From assembly GCF_963082495.1 (NCBI RefSeq), contig NZ_CAUJAN010000002.1, forward strand, positions 372,001 through 436,000: a stretch of 64,000 nt of DNA. The letters are read 5' to 3'. The translations under genes and the position numbers were made by a program. This DNA comes from Methanobrevibacter sp. V74 (GTDB lineage: Archaea > Methanobacteriota > Methanobacteria > Methanobacteriales > Methanobacteriaceae). Positions 17,966 to 27,494 of the stretch are shown here, piece by piece (positions within the stretch are counted from its first letter, which is position 1; every line of letters begins with the position of its first letter). A model generated the notes under the pieces. That model did not search any database. It was not told the origin of the DNA and saw nothing but the letters and a program-made list of their open reading frames with translations.

Positions 17966-19315
17966 TTAATCTCCCAATTCTCTTGCAGAAATTGCTAAAT
18001 TACCTCCAAAATTAGGCATAGCTGCAACATGTGTGTGAACATAACTTGCAAGAGTGTTTTTTTCCATAAAACCATCTTGTAGGTTATAAGAACCTTTTCC
18101 TCTTGTGACTTTAAAAGCCAAGGGATTTTTTAAATTATCAACAATAACTTTTGAATAGTGGAATTCATGTCCATTGAAGACTTCTCCTTTCTTTGAAATA
18201 ATATTATCTTCTTGCACTTCAGCAACGGTATATTTTAATGCTTGCACTCTATCGGTTAAGACAGATTTATATGGATAAATTCCAACTTGTTTATCATCAT
18301 GAATAGCATCCATTAAATACATCAAACCTCCACATTCAGCAAAAATAGGTCTTGATTCATCATGGAACTGTTTAATGTCCCTTAACATTTGAGAATTTTG
18401 TGATAGTTCTTTTGAGAATAATTCAGGATATCCTCCACCGATATAAAGGCCATCAGCATCAGGTAGGCCTTCATCATTTAAAGGTGAGAAATATTGTATT
18501 TTGGCATTGTTCGCTTCTAAAGATTCAATGTTTTCTTTATAGTAAAAATTAAACACTTCGTCATAAGCAACTGCAATTTTAACACTTTGTTTATTTAGTT
18601 TATTCCAAATTGGAATTGTTTTTGAATTTATTTTTGGAGCTGATTTAGCTATTTCAACTAATCTGTCTAAGTCAATTGATTCTTTAATGGTTTTAGACCA
18701 AATATCAATAAATTTAATTGAAGTTTCCTTCTCCCGTGCTGGAACAAGGCCTAAATGTCTTTGTTCAATCGAAATATCGTCATCTCTTTTAATGCTGCCG
18801 ATAACTTCAGTATTGGTAATTTCTTCAATTGATCTTTTAGTCTTTTCGTAATGTGCGTTATTTTTAACTTTATTTAAAATAACTCCCGCAATATTGATTT
18901 CTGGGTCAAGACTTTTAAAACCTAAAACAAGTGCAGCAGCACTTTTAACAAGACTTCTAGAATTAATAATCAGTATTACTGGTGCTTCTAGGGATTTTGC
19001 AATACTTGCGGTACTTCCAATATCATTAATTGAATCGATTCCTTCATATAGTCCTCTAACGCCTTCAATCACAGCAATATCTTTGCCTTTCATTCCTTTT
19101 AAGAAAGAATCTCTAACTTGCCCTTCTTTCATGAAAAACGAATCCAGATTTCTTGATGTATTGCCGGTAGCAAGTGTGTGGTAGGAGGGGTCAATATAGT
19201 CGGGTCCAACTTTAAATGGTTGGACATTATATTTTTCACTTAAAGCTTTCATTATTCCAGTTGCAACAGTTGTTTTTCCAACTGCACTGCCTGTTCCTGC
19301 TAAAATAATTCTCAT
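17966..19315 (-). CDS. cfbB: a,c-diamide synthase, CfbB/CbiA family (Ni-sirohydrochlorin or cobyrinate amidation)
   Basis: 449 residues. It uses ATP and glutamine to amidate the a and c side chains of a tetrapyrrole. The N-terminal dethiobiotin-synthetase-like P-loop is [23 protein letters not shown] and [12 protein letters not shown] follow. The C-terminal glutaminase domain has [12 protein letters not shown], the nucleophile in [11 protein letters not shown] and a late HVAAMP. In methanogens CfbB acts on Ni-sirohydrochlorin for coenzyme F430 and CbiA on cobyrinate for B12; the two are close paralogues and I cannot separate them by eye, so the symbol is tentative. The promoter lies in the divergent region shared with the large ALP. 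Confidence 0.88.
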   Translation of the reverse strand: MRIILAGTGSAVGKTTVATGIMKALSEKYNVQPFKVGPDYIDPSYHTLATGNTSRNLDSFFMKEGQVRDSFLKGMKGKDIAVIEGVRGLYEGIDSINDIGSTASIAKSLEAPVILIINSRSLVKSAAALVLGFKSLDPEINIAGVILNKVKNNAHYEKTKRSIEEITNTEVIGSIKRDDDISIEQRHLGLVPAREKETSIKFIDIWSKTIKESIDLDRLVEIAKSAPKINSKTIPIWNKLNKQSVKIAVAYDEVFNFYYKENIESLEANNAKIQYFSPLNDEGLPDADGLYIGGGYPELFSKELSQNSQMLRDIKQFHDESRPIFAECGGLMYLMDAIHDDKQVGIYPYKSVLTDRVQALKYTVAEVQEDNIISKKGEVFNGHEFHYSKVIVDNLKNPLAFKVTRGKGSYNLQDGFMEKNTLASYVHTHVAAMPNFGGNLAISARELGD

Positions 19316-19711
19316 AGTTATATAGTATTATATTGTTTATTTAATTAATTTTGGTATTTAAAATTCTAAGTATTACCTTTTTTCAAATTTTAGTCAATAA
19401 ATATTACCTTTGTTACTATTTATTTTTGCGGTAAATTTGTTTGAAAAAGTTATGCTGCTTTTAATCTTTTGGTAAACCTTAATTTAAAAAATAAACAAAG
19501 GAATTATTTATCATGAAAAAATTATAAAAAATCAGTATTTTTATATTTTTTTTAAAAATTTTATAATTTTATTAAAATTTTTTAAACATAATAATTACAA
19601 TATTGCAAACATCATAAAAATTATTTAGTTAAGTATATATATTATGTGTATTTTATATATAAGATGTTGATTTATAATTATATGTATTAAATCAATTAAA
19701 GAGGTTATGTA
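19316..19711. promoter_or_regulatory. divergent promoter region between cfbB and the large ALP
   Basis: About 395 bp, extremely AT-rich, no open frame. Near the ALP end there are several TATA-like tracts (tatatatattatg at about 19635 and ttttatatataag at about 19650), and AAAGAGG precedes the ALP start codon. No palindrome or RNA structure stands out. Confidence 0.5.
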
Positions 19712-22700
19712 ATGAAGAAATTTAAGATATCATTATTGATAATTTTGATAATGACTATATCAATTGCTGCAGTTTCTGCAGCTGACAATTCTTCAGAATT
19801 AGAAATTGCTCAAGTTGAGGATTCTATGTTGGATGTAAGTTCTGATGTAGAAAACAATGTTGTTCAATCAACAAACGATTTTGAGATATTGTCTGATGAG
19901 GAGAATGGAAATAATTTCACTTCACTTCAATCAACTATTGACAATGGAGGATTAGTATCATTATCCTCCGATTATGTTTGTGTTGATGGAGAGTATGAGG
20001 TATTAATTTCAAAAAATGTTACCCTTTTTGGTAATAATCATAAAATTGATGCAGACAACAAAGGTGGAATTTTTAAGGTTCAATCTGGTTGCACTTTAAC
20101 TTTAATTGGTGTAACTTTGATTAATGGAAATGCTGAATATGGTGGGGCTATTTATAATAATGGAAATTTAGCCATTTCTCATTCTTATTTAATAAATAAC
20201 ACTGCTACTAAAAGTGGTGGTGCAATATATGATGAGGGAGGCAATGTTAATGTATTTGGTTCTACTTTTGATAATAATATAGTTCGTGATTTGACTAAGA
20301 ATGATGATACTGGTGGCGCAGCAATTCATGCTATAAATTCAAATATAACTATAACTGACTCTAGAATTACTAATAATGGTAATAAATCTATGAGTCGTAC
20401 TAATAATGATTTAACTAATGGAGCTATTAACTTACTTAGTTCAGAAGCTCATATTACCAATACATTATTTGAAAACAACACCGGTATCTATGGTAGTGCA
20501 ATTACTGCTTTACCGGTTTCAGGTTCTACAAGTAAAAATATTAAAATAGATGCTTGTAACTTCACTAATAACGTTGCTTATGCAGGTACAGTTCATATTG
20601 AAAAATCATCTTATACTATTTTGAATTCAATATTTACTAAAAACATGGCAACTGGTGTTGGCAGTAACGGATATACTGCAGCAGGCGGCGCTATTTCTAT
20701 ATTATATAATGCAGATGAATGTTTAATAGATAATTGTACTTTTATTAAAAATAGTGTAACAAATACTTCTAATGCTCAAGGAGGAGCAATATCTATTGAA
20801 TTTAACGAAGTAACTATAATTAACTCCAGATTTGAAGAAAACTCTGCTGAAATTGTAGGAGGAGCTATTGACGCTTATGAAACTACTATTATAATAAAAA
20901 ATTGTGACTTTACAGGCAATAGTGCTAATACTGGCGGAGCCATTTCGGCTTCTGGAAATACTAGTATTTCTAATTCAGCATTCGTTGATAATGAAGCTGC
21001 AAATTACACTAATGCTATGTACATATGGAAAACCGGTTCTTCATTAAATTTATCTAATAATACTATTACTGCTGGTGAATATGCACAAATACGTGTTCAG
21101 AACGGGGTTAATGTTGTTAGTCCACTGAAAGTTGTTATTTTAGAAAATAGTACTAAAAACATAACTATGGCCGGATGCAATATTACAGCTGTTGTAACTG
21201 ATGATATGGATAATTTAATAATTGATCTTTCATTCAGATTTGTTGTAGGGGACAATGAAGTTTCAGGAATAATAATTAATTCTACAACTGGAGTATATGC
21301 CACTACATTTATTCCTAATGATGATGGAACTTTTGTTGTTTCTACAAATCTTGAAAATACTAGTAAAATTCAAACTGCTACTTTAAATATTTATAGAACT
21401 TTATCTGATTTAGTCAGATTAATTAACGATGCAGAAGAGGATAGTACAATTGTCTTAGATGATGATTATGCATATAATGATGAATTCGATTCAGACCTTA
21501 AAATGGGTATTGTAATTAATAAAAATATTGTTATTGACGGTAAAGGTTTTGTTATTAGTGGATCTGATGTTGCTAGAATCTTCAATATAACTAATGCGAA
21601 TTTAACTTTACTCAATGTAACTATCCGCGATGCTAAAGCTGATAAAGGTGCAGGTGTTTATGTGAATAAAAATTCTACTTTAATGGCGAAAAATGTAAAC
21701 TTTATTAATAACACTGCTACCTATCGTGGTGGAGCAATTTATTCTGAAGGTAAAGTAAGTGTTGTTTCTTCTGTATTTGATAGCAACGATATTACTTTCC
21801 GTGTTAGCAATAATGATAATGGTGGAGCTGCCATTTATAATTTGAACGGTACTTTAACTGTTACTAATGTGAATGTTACAAATAATTTGAAGGATATTGT
21901 CATCCGTAATGGTAATGCTGGCGATTTGTTAGTTGGTGTTGTTGTAACTAGTGGCGAGACTTTAATTGAAGGTTCTTACTTTGCTAATAATGCTGGTTCC
22001 TGGGGAGGTGCCATATCCTCTCTCGGTTATTTGAATAGTGAAAACTATACTTTAACTATTAAGGATACTAAATTTGAAGGCAATAATGCTACTTTTGGCG
22101 GTTCAGTATTTGTTGAATCTTCTAAGTTAGTTGTTGATAATTGTACTTTCGAAAACAATAGAGGAGTTGGTATAGGTAGTCCTGGTACTTCATATACTCA
22201 AGGAGGTGCTATTGTCACATTTGGCGATGTTGCTTCTGCTAGAATTGTTGATTCTACTTTTGTTGATAATTCCGCCGATGTTGGTGGTGCTGTAAGTCTT
22301 GCTGGTGTTGGTGTGGATAGTATTATTGATAATTGTACTTTCACTGACAATGTTGCACATTCTGGTGGAGGTGCCGTATACCTTCGGACTAACAATGATG
22401 CTAGTGTAACTATTGAAGACTCTAAATTTAATGGTAATGAAGCAAGCTTTGGTGGTGCTATATTATCAGGTAATGCTAAGTTATTTGTCACTAATTCCAA
22501 ATTTATTGAAAACACTGCTGTTGAAGGTGGTGCTATTAATGCTGCTGGCATAACATCTGTTTCAAATTCTAATTTTACAGATAATGTTGCACAATCATTT
22601 ACTAATGCAATTCTATATCGTTCAGGTGAAATAACTTTATCTGAAAACAATATTACTGGTAATAACGGTCATGCACAAATTCATGTTGCAGAAGGTTCTA

Positions 22701-25700
22701 AAATTATTTCTAAAGTAAAAGCGGTTATTTTAGATAATAAAACTATTAATTGGGCTATAGTTCCTTGTAATGTTCCACTTATAATTACTGATGATGTTGG
22801 AAATAAAATAGTTGATTTAAGCTTTAAATTTACCCTAAATGGTGATGAAACTGATTTAATTACTTATGGAATAAATTCAAGTACTGGTGAGTATGAAGCA
22901 GTTTTCACACCAAATCAGGCTGGAATTTTTGTTGTCGGTCTCAACTATGAAAATGAATCTGAAATTCAAACAGGTAAAATAATTATCTCCAGATCTTTAA
23001 CTGACTTAAAAACCATGATTGACAATAGTAATGAGAATACTATTGTTTTAGATGGAGGTTATACCTACATCGAAGAATTTGATAGCGAAATTGTCAACGG
23101 TATTGTAGTTAATAAAAATATTGTTATTGACGGTAAAGGTTTTGTTATTAGTGGATCTGATGTTGCTAGAATCTTCAATATAACTAATGCGAATTTGACA
23201 TTACTTAATGTAACTATCTGTGATGCTAAAGCTGACAAAGGTGCAGGTGTTTATGTGAATAAAAATTCTACTTTAATGGCGAAAAATGTAAACTTTATTA
23301 ATAACACTGCTACCTATCGTGGTGGAGCAATTTATTCTGAAGGTAAAGTAAGTGTTGTTTCTTCTGTATTTGATAGCAACGATATTACTTTCCGTGTTAG
23401 CAATAATGATAATGGTGGAGCTGCCATTTATAATTTGAACGGTACTTTAACTGTTACTAATGTGAATGTTACAAATAATTTGAAGGATATTGTCATCCGT
23501 AATGGTAATGCTGGCGATTTGTTAGTTGGTGTTGTTGTAACTAGTGGCGAGACTTTAATTGAAGGTTCTTACTTTGCTAATAATGCTGGTTCCTGGGGAG
23601 GTGCCATATCCTCTCTCGGTTATTTGAATAGTGAAAACTATACTTTAACTATTAAGGATACTAAATTTGAAGGCAATAATGCTACTTTTGGCGGTTCAGT
23701 ATTTGTTGAATCTTCTAAGTTAGTTGTTGATAATTGTACTTTCGAAAACAATAGAGGAGTTGGTATAGGTAGTCCTGGTACTTCATATACTCAAGGAGGT
23801 GCTATTGTCACATTTGGCGATGTTGCTTCTGCTAGAATTGTTGATTCTACTTTTGTTGATAATTCCGCCGATGTTGGTGGTGCTGTAAGTCTTGCTGGTG
23901 TTGGTGTGGATAGTATTATTGATAATTGTACTTTCACTGACAATGTTGCACATTCTGGTGGAGCTGCCGTATACATTCGAACTAACAATGATGCTAGTGT
24001 AACTATTGAAGACTCTAAATTTAATGGTAATGTTAATCCACGTGGCGCTACTATTTTAAACGATGGAGTATTAAAATTAAGAAATAACACAATTAATAAA
24101 ATTAATGCTGAAATTTATAATTATAAAATTATTAATTCATACATCAATATTACATTTTTGGGAAATCAAACTTTATCTGCAAAATTAGATGATATTGTTA
24201 TACTTAATGCTACTTTTGTTGATGATAATGGAAATAGGGTATATGATTCATATCTTAAATTCTCAGTAAATGGGGAAACTATTTCTGATATTAAGTTTAA
24301 TGAAACAACTGGAGTTTATACTTGTGAATATAAAATTGTATCAGCTGGTGAAAATATAATTTCATCTATTTACAATTATGGTAATGTAGAAAAATTCATC
24401 GGTATTTATAATGTTCCAAAAGAAAATGTAACTTCATTTATTGTTGTAACAGGTCAAGACAATAAATTTGCGTATGGTGAAAATGTAACAGTATTTGTAA
24501 GTTTATATGGTGTAAACGGTGCTGGATTAAACGACAATGTTATTGTTATTGTTAATAATACTCCAATTACTGTAAATGTTGTTGATGGTAAAGCTTCATT
24601 TAATGTAAGTGGATTTGAACCTGGTCAATATGCTATTTTAGGCATATTTGAAGGTAATAATAATTATAATGGCTTTAAATATGCATCCACTACATTTGAT
24701 GTCTTATTGCCGGACAAAATATTGTCTATTGAAGTTGAAGATATTAAATATGGTGAAGTTGCTATAGTAAACATTACAGTAACTGATGCTAACGGTGAAA
24801 AAGAACAGGGTATTGTTATCTTAAATATTAGTGGTACTGATTATGTTGTAAGAGTAGATGGTAAGGCATCTTTAGAAATCAAAGATTTACCAATTGGTAC
24901 ATATCTCATAAATGCTACATTACTCCACGGTTCACTTGAAGCTGAAATCATAAATGATACAGAATCATTTAAAGTATCTATTCAGGATGAATATGATATG
25001 AATGCTATAGGTATTGAAACACATTGTGGTCAGGCTGTTGAAATTGATGTTGTTTTACCTGAAGATGTTGTTGATGGTATTGTATCTGTAACTATAAATG
25101 GTATTGATTACACAGCTAACGTTAACAACGGTAAGGCAGTTATTCACGGTCCAGCTGATTTACCAATAGGTAATTACAGTAATTTAGTTGTAACTTACAG
25201 TGGGGGCAGTAAATATGCTGATTCTTCAGTTAAAGTTAATCTTACTGTAGTCGGTGCTAATTCACAATTAAAATCATCTGCTGCTTATTATGTAATTGAT
25301 TATGAGCAAATGCTAATAATATCAGTTAATGCTGATAATTTAGTGTCTGGTGAAATTGATGCATATAATAATGGAGAATATTATTCCTCATTCGATGTAC
25401 AGGATGCACTTGAAAATGGAATTAGTATATCATCATTAACTGTTGGTACTCACAATATTACATTAGCATACAAAGGTAATCAATACTTTGCACCTGCTAA
25501 TGTTAGTGTATTGTGTGTTGTTGAAAAAATCACTCCGGTAATTAAATCTAATGTAACTCAGGATGCTTCTGTTGGTGATATTATTACTATTAATGCAACT
25601 ATATCTGGGCATACTGAAGGAAATGTAACTATTACAGTAGATGGTGAATTGGTATACAATGGCAAAACCAATCATGGCGTTGTATCTGTTGATGTTGATA

Positions 25701-27445
25701 GTATCGTTGCGGGTAAACACACTTATATTGTTTCTTTCTTAGGTGATGATAATTACTTAGCATGTGACAATGTAGGCACTTTTAATGTTGTTAAAGTTGT
25801 TCCGGTTATAAGTATTGGTGAGATTTCTGGTAATGTTGGTGATACTGTTAATGTAGTTGTTACTGTTGCCGGTGGAGATGCATCTGGTTATGTTTTAATT
25901 GATGGTGTCAGTGCTGTTGTTGAAAATGGTCAGGCGACTATCCCGATCAATATTTTAAATGCTGGTGAAAATACTATTTCTGTTGTTTACACTGGTGATG
26001 ACAAATATAATGGTGGAACTCAAACCGCTACTTATGCTGCTGGTAAATACGCTTCTAAAGTCACTATTGTTCCTATTGTTAATGTGACTTATGGTAATGT
26101 TGTTGAAATTGCATATGTTATTGATAATGAAACTGAATCCGTTACCGTTTCTGTAAATGATGCTGCAGGAGGTACTTATGAGGCTGTTGTTAATAAAGGT
26201 GTAATTGCTGTAAGTAATTTACCTGTTGGAACATACACTATTACTATTAAAAATGGTGAAAACAATAAATACAGTGGATCTGAAGCTGATGCTAACTTTA
26301 TAGTATCTAAATCTGAAGTCAATATTGTTGTTAGTTCTAATACTCCTGCTTTCGGTGAAGATGCAATTGTTAGTGTAACTCTTCCTGAAGATGTAACAGG
26401 CAATGTAACTGTTACTATTAACGGTATATCTTACAAAAATACTGTTGAAAGGGGTTCTGCAACTGTAACTATTCCTGCTAATGCTTTAACTGCCGGCGAG
26501 AATAACATTACAGTTACTTACTCTGGTGATAAGAATTATGCTTCAAAAGAAGTCAAATCATCAATTAATGTTAAAAAAGCAGTTCCAAAATTCACTTCTG
26601 ATGTATCTGAAAACAATATTTATGGTGGGGATGTAACTATTACTGTTACTGCCTCTAGCGATGCTACTGGTGCAGTATCTCTCTTAGTTGACGGCAAAAT
26701 TATCTCAACTGGTAAAGATTTAGATAATGGAAAAGTTGTATTTGCAGTTGGAGGATTAGCTGCTGGTTACCACTCATATAATGTAACTTATGAAGGTGAT
26801 AACAATTATGAATCTAGTTCTAATTCAGGAGCATTTGAAGTCACTAAAGTTTCAACTGTAATTATCTCACAAAACTTCGCACAATACTCTTGTGAAGCAT
26901 CAACTGGTGAAAAAGGAGGATATTACACAATACGTTTAACTGATGTTAATGGTAACCCATTAGCAAACAAATCCGTTGGAATCGGATATAATGGTATTCT
27001 TGCATGGTATACTACTGATGAAAACGGAACTGTTAATAAATTAATTGGTTTACAAAATGCAGGCCCATACACATTTGCAACCGCATTCCTAGGTGATGAA
27101 AATTACACAGCTTCCTATGCTGTAAATAAAATCACTATTAATATGAAACCTACATATATTAAAGCCTCTGCAAAAACATATAAAGCGTCTGCTAAGACCA
27201 AAACATTTAAAGTTAAACTCACAACAGTTAATAACATTAATGGTAAAATGTATTTGAATTCTGGTAAGAAAATAACCTTGAATGTAAACGGCAAAACCTA
27301 TACTGCAAAAACAAATTCCAAAGGTATTGCAACATTTAAACTTAAACTTACCAAAAAAGGCAAATACACAGCCATGATTTCTTATGAGGGTCAATATCTG
27401 TTATATGAAAAGTCAACTAAAAGTGTAAAAATAACAATTAAATAG
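19712..27445 (+). CDS. giant adhesin-like surface protein (beta-helix plus Ig-like repeats)
   Basis: 2,577 residues. Signal peptide at residues 1-23 (KISLLIILIMTISIAAVSAA). Three right-handed beta-helix modules follow (about 60-480, 600-1010, 1130-1475), built from short repeats such as NNTAxxGGAIY and DNCTFTDNVA that resemble polymorphic outer-membrane-protein repeats. Two similar Ig-like linkers join them (for example LIITDDVGNKIVDLSFKF). Then come about nine Ig-like repeats ending 'NYxGxxKYxxS' and a lysine-rich C-terminal domain (about 2478-2577). There is no C-terminal membrane helix, so attachment to the pseudomurein wall is probably through the C-terminal domain. Such ALPs in gut Methanobrevibacter are thought to mediate contact with partner bacteria or host. 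A hairpin terminator follows. Confidence 0.93.
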   Translation: MKKFKISLLIILIMTISIAAVSAADNSSELEIAQVEDSMLDVSSDVENNVVQSTNDFEILSDEENGNNFTSLQSTIDNGGLVSLSSDYVCVDGEYEVLISKNVTLFGNNHKIDADNKGGIFKVQSGCTLTLIGVTLINGNAEYGGAIYNNGNLAISHSYLINNTATKSGGAIYDEGGNVNVFGSTFDNNIVRDLTKNDDTGGAAIHAINSNITITDSRITNNGNKSMSRTNNDLTNGAINLLSSEAHITNTLFENNTGIYGSAITALPVSGSTSKNIKIDACNFTNNVAYAGTVHIEKSSYTILNSIFTKNMATGVGSNGYTAAGGAISILYNADECLIDNCTFIKNSVTNTSNAQGGAISIEFNEVTIINSRFEENSAEIVGGAIDAYETTIIIKNCDFTGNSANTGGAISASGNTSISNSAFVDNEAANYTNAMYIWKTGSSLNLSNNTITAGEYAQIRVQNGVNVVSPLKVVILENSTKNITMAGCNITAVVTDDMDNLIIDLSFRFVVGDNEVSGIIINSTTGVYATTFIPNDDGTFVVSTNLENTSKIQTATLNIYRTLSDLVRLINDAEEDSTIVLDDDYAYNDEFDSDLKMGIVINKNIVIDGKGFVISGSDVARIFNITNANLTLLNVTIRDAKADKGAGVYVNKNSTLMAKNVNFINNTATYRGGAIYSEGKVSVVSSVFDSNDITFRVSNNDNGGAAIYNLNGTLTVTNVNVTNNLKDIVIRNGNAGDLLVGVVVTSGETLIEGSYFANNAGSWGGAISSLGYLNSENYTLTIKDTKFEGNNATFGGSVFVESSKLVVDNCTFENNRGVGIGSPGTSYTQGGAIVTFGDVASARIVDSTFVDNSADVGGAVSLAGVGVDSIIDNCTFTDNVAHSGGGAVYLRTNNDASVTIEDSKFNGNEASFGGAILSGNAKLFVTNSKFIENTAVEGGAINAAGITSVSNSNFTDNVAQSFTNAILYRSGEITLSENNITGNNGHAQIHVAEGSKIISKVKAVILDNKTINWAIVPCNVPLIITDDVGNKIVDLSFKFTLNGDETDLITYGINSSTGEYEAVFTPNQAGIFVVGLNYENESEIQTGKIIISRSLTDLKTMIDNSNENTIVLDGGYTYIEEFDSEIVNGIVVNKNIVIDGKGFVISGSDVARIFNITNANLTLLNVTICDAKADKGAGVYVNKNSTLMAKNVNFINNTATYRGGAIYSEGKVSVVSSVFDSNDITFRVSNNDNGGAAIYNLNGTLTVTNVNVTNNLKDIVIRNGNAGDLLVGVVVTSGETLIEGSYFANNAGSWGGAISSLGYLNSENYTLTIKDTKFEGNNATFGGSVFVESSKLVVDNCTFENNRGVGIGSPGTSYTQGGAIVTFGDVASARIVDSTFVDNSADVGGAVSLAGVGVDSIIDNCTFTDNVAHSGGAAVYIRTNNDASVTIEDSKFNGNVNPRGATILNDGVLKLRNNTINKINAEIYNYKIINSYINITFLGNQTLSAKLDDIVILNATFVDDNGNRVYDSYLKFSVNGETISDIKFNETTGVYTCEYKIVSAGENIISSIYNYGNVEKFIGIYNVPKENVTSFIVVTGQDNKFAYGENVTVFVSLYGVNGAGLNDNVIVIVNNTPITVNVVDGKASFNVSGFEPGQYAILGIFEGNNNYNGFKYASTTFDVLLPDKILSIEVEDIKYGEVAIVNITVTDANGEKEQGIVILNISGTDYVVRVDGKASLEIKDLPIGTYLINATLLHGSLEAEIINDTESFKVSIQDEYDMNAIGIETHCGQAVEIDVVLPEDVVDGIVSVTINGIDYTANVNNGKAVIHGPADLPIGNYSNLVVTYSGGSKYADSSVKVNLTVVGANSQLKSSAAYYVIDYEQMLIISVNADNLVSGEIDAYNNGEYYSSFDVQDALENGISISSLTVGTHNITLAYKGNQYFAPANVSVLCVVEKITPVIKSNVTQDASVGDIITINATISGHTEGNVTITVDGELVYNGKTNHGVVSVDVDSIVAGKHTYIVSFLGDDNYLACDNVGTFNVVKVVPVISIGEISGNVGDTVNVVVTVAGGDASGYVLIDGVSAVVENGQATIPINILNAGENTISVVYTGDDKYNGGTQTATYAAGKYASKVTIVPIVNVTYGNVVEIAYVIDNETESVTVSVNDAAGGTYEAVVNKGVIAVSNLPVGTYTITIKNGENNKYSGSEADANFIVSKSEVNIVVSSNTPAFGEDAIVSVTLPEDVTGNVTVTINGISYKNTVERGSATVTIPANALTAGENNITVTYSGDKNYASKEVKSSINVKKAVPKFTSDVSENNIYGGDVTITVTASSDATGAVSLLVDGKIISTGKDLDNGKVVFAVGGLAAGYHSYNVTYEGDNNYESSSNSGAFEVTKVSTVIISQNFAQYSCEASTGEKGGYYTIRLTDVNGNPLANKSVGIGYNGILAWYTTDENGTVNKLIGLQNAGPYTFATAFLGDENYTASYAVNKITINMKPTYIKASAKTYKASAKTKTFKVKLTTVNNINGKMYLNSGKKITLNVNGKTYTAKTNSKGIATFKLKLTKKGKYTAMISYEGQYLLYEKSTKSVKITIK
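21508..22439 (+). repeat. internal duplication in the large ALP, copy 1
   Basis: 932 bp (residues about 599-910) that recurs at 23101-24032, an offset of 1,593 bp. The first 140 bp carry a handful of differences, mostly synonymous; from about 21650 to 22368 I see none at all. Confidence 0.9.
23101..24032 (+). repeat. internal duplication in the large ALP, copy 2
   Basis: Second copy of the 932-bp unit (residues about 1130-1441). One early change turns Arg (cgc) into Cys (tgt) and one near the end turns GGG to GGA-type codons (Gly to Ala). After the shared end, copy 1 continues into another helix run whereas copy 2 goes to a short cap and the Ig-like region. Confidence 0.9.
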
Positions 27446-27481
27446 TGAGAAAAATTTTCTCACTTAAATTTTCTTTTTTTT
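27445..27481 (+). terminator. hairpin terminator of the large ALP gene
   Basis: gtgagaaaa and ttttctcac form a 9-bp perfect stem with a one-base loop (27445-27463), starting inside the stop codon, followed by a T-rich run with eight T at its end. The insertion element landed only 5 bp further on (target site from 27486), so the terminator is intact. Confidence 0.8.
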
Positions 27482-27494
27482 AAATTCAAATTTT

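Noticed and set aside
17966-19315. Assigning the amidase firmly to B12 (CbiA)
   Set aside because: CfbB (F430) and CbiA (B12) share all motifs visible here; neighbours do not decide, so I left the call at family level with a tentative symbol.
21508-24032. Large direct repeats as a possible CRISPR or integron-like array
   Set aside because: They are two in-frame copies of beta-helix coding sequence in one ALP gene; unit length and lack of short spacers exclude CRISPR.
22198-24090. Long antisense frames opposite the ALP (150 and 99 codons)
   Set aside because: They occur twice because of the internal duplication, have Ala/Pro/Thr-rich low-complexity translations and are shadows of Gly/Asn/Thr repeats on the coding strand.
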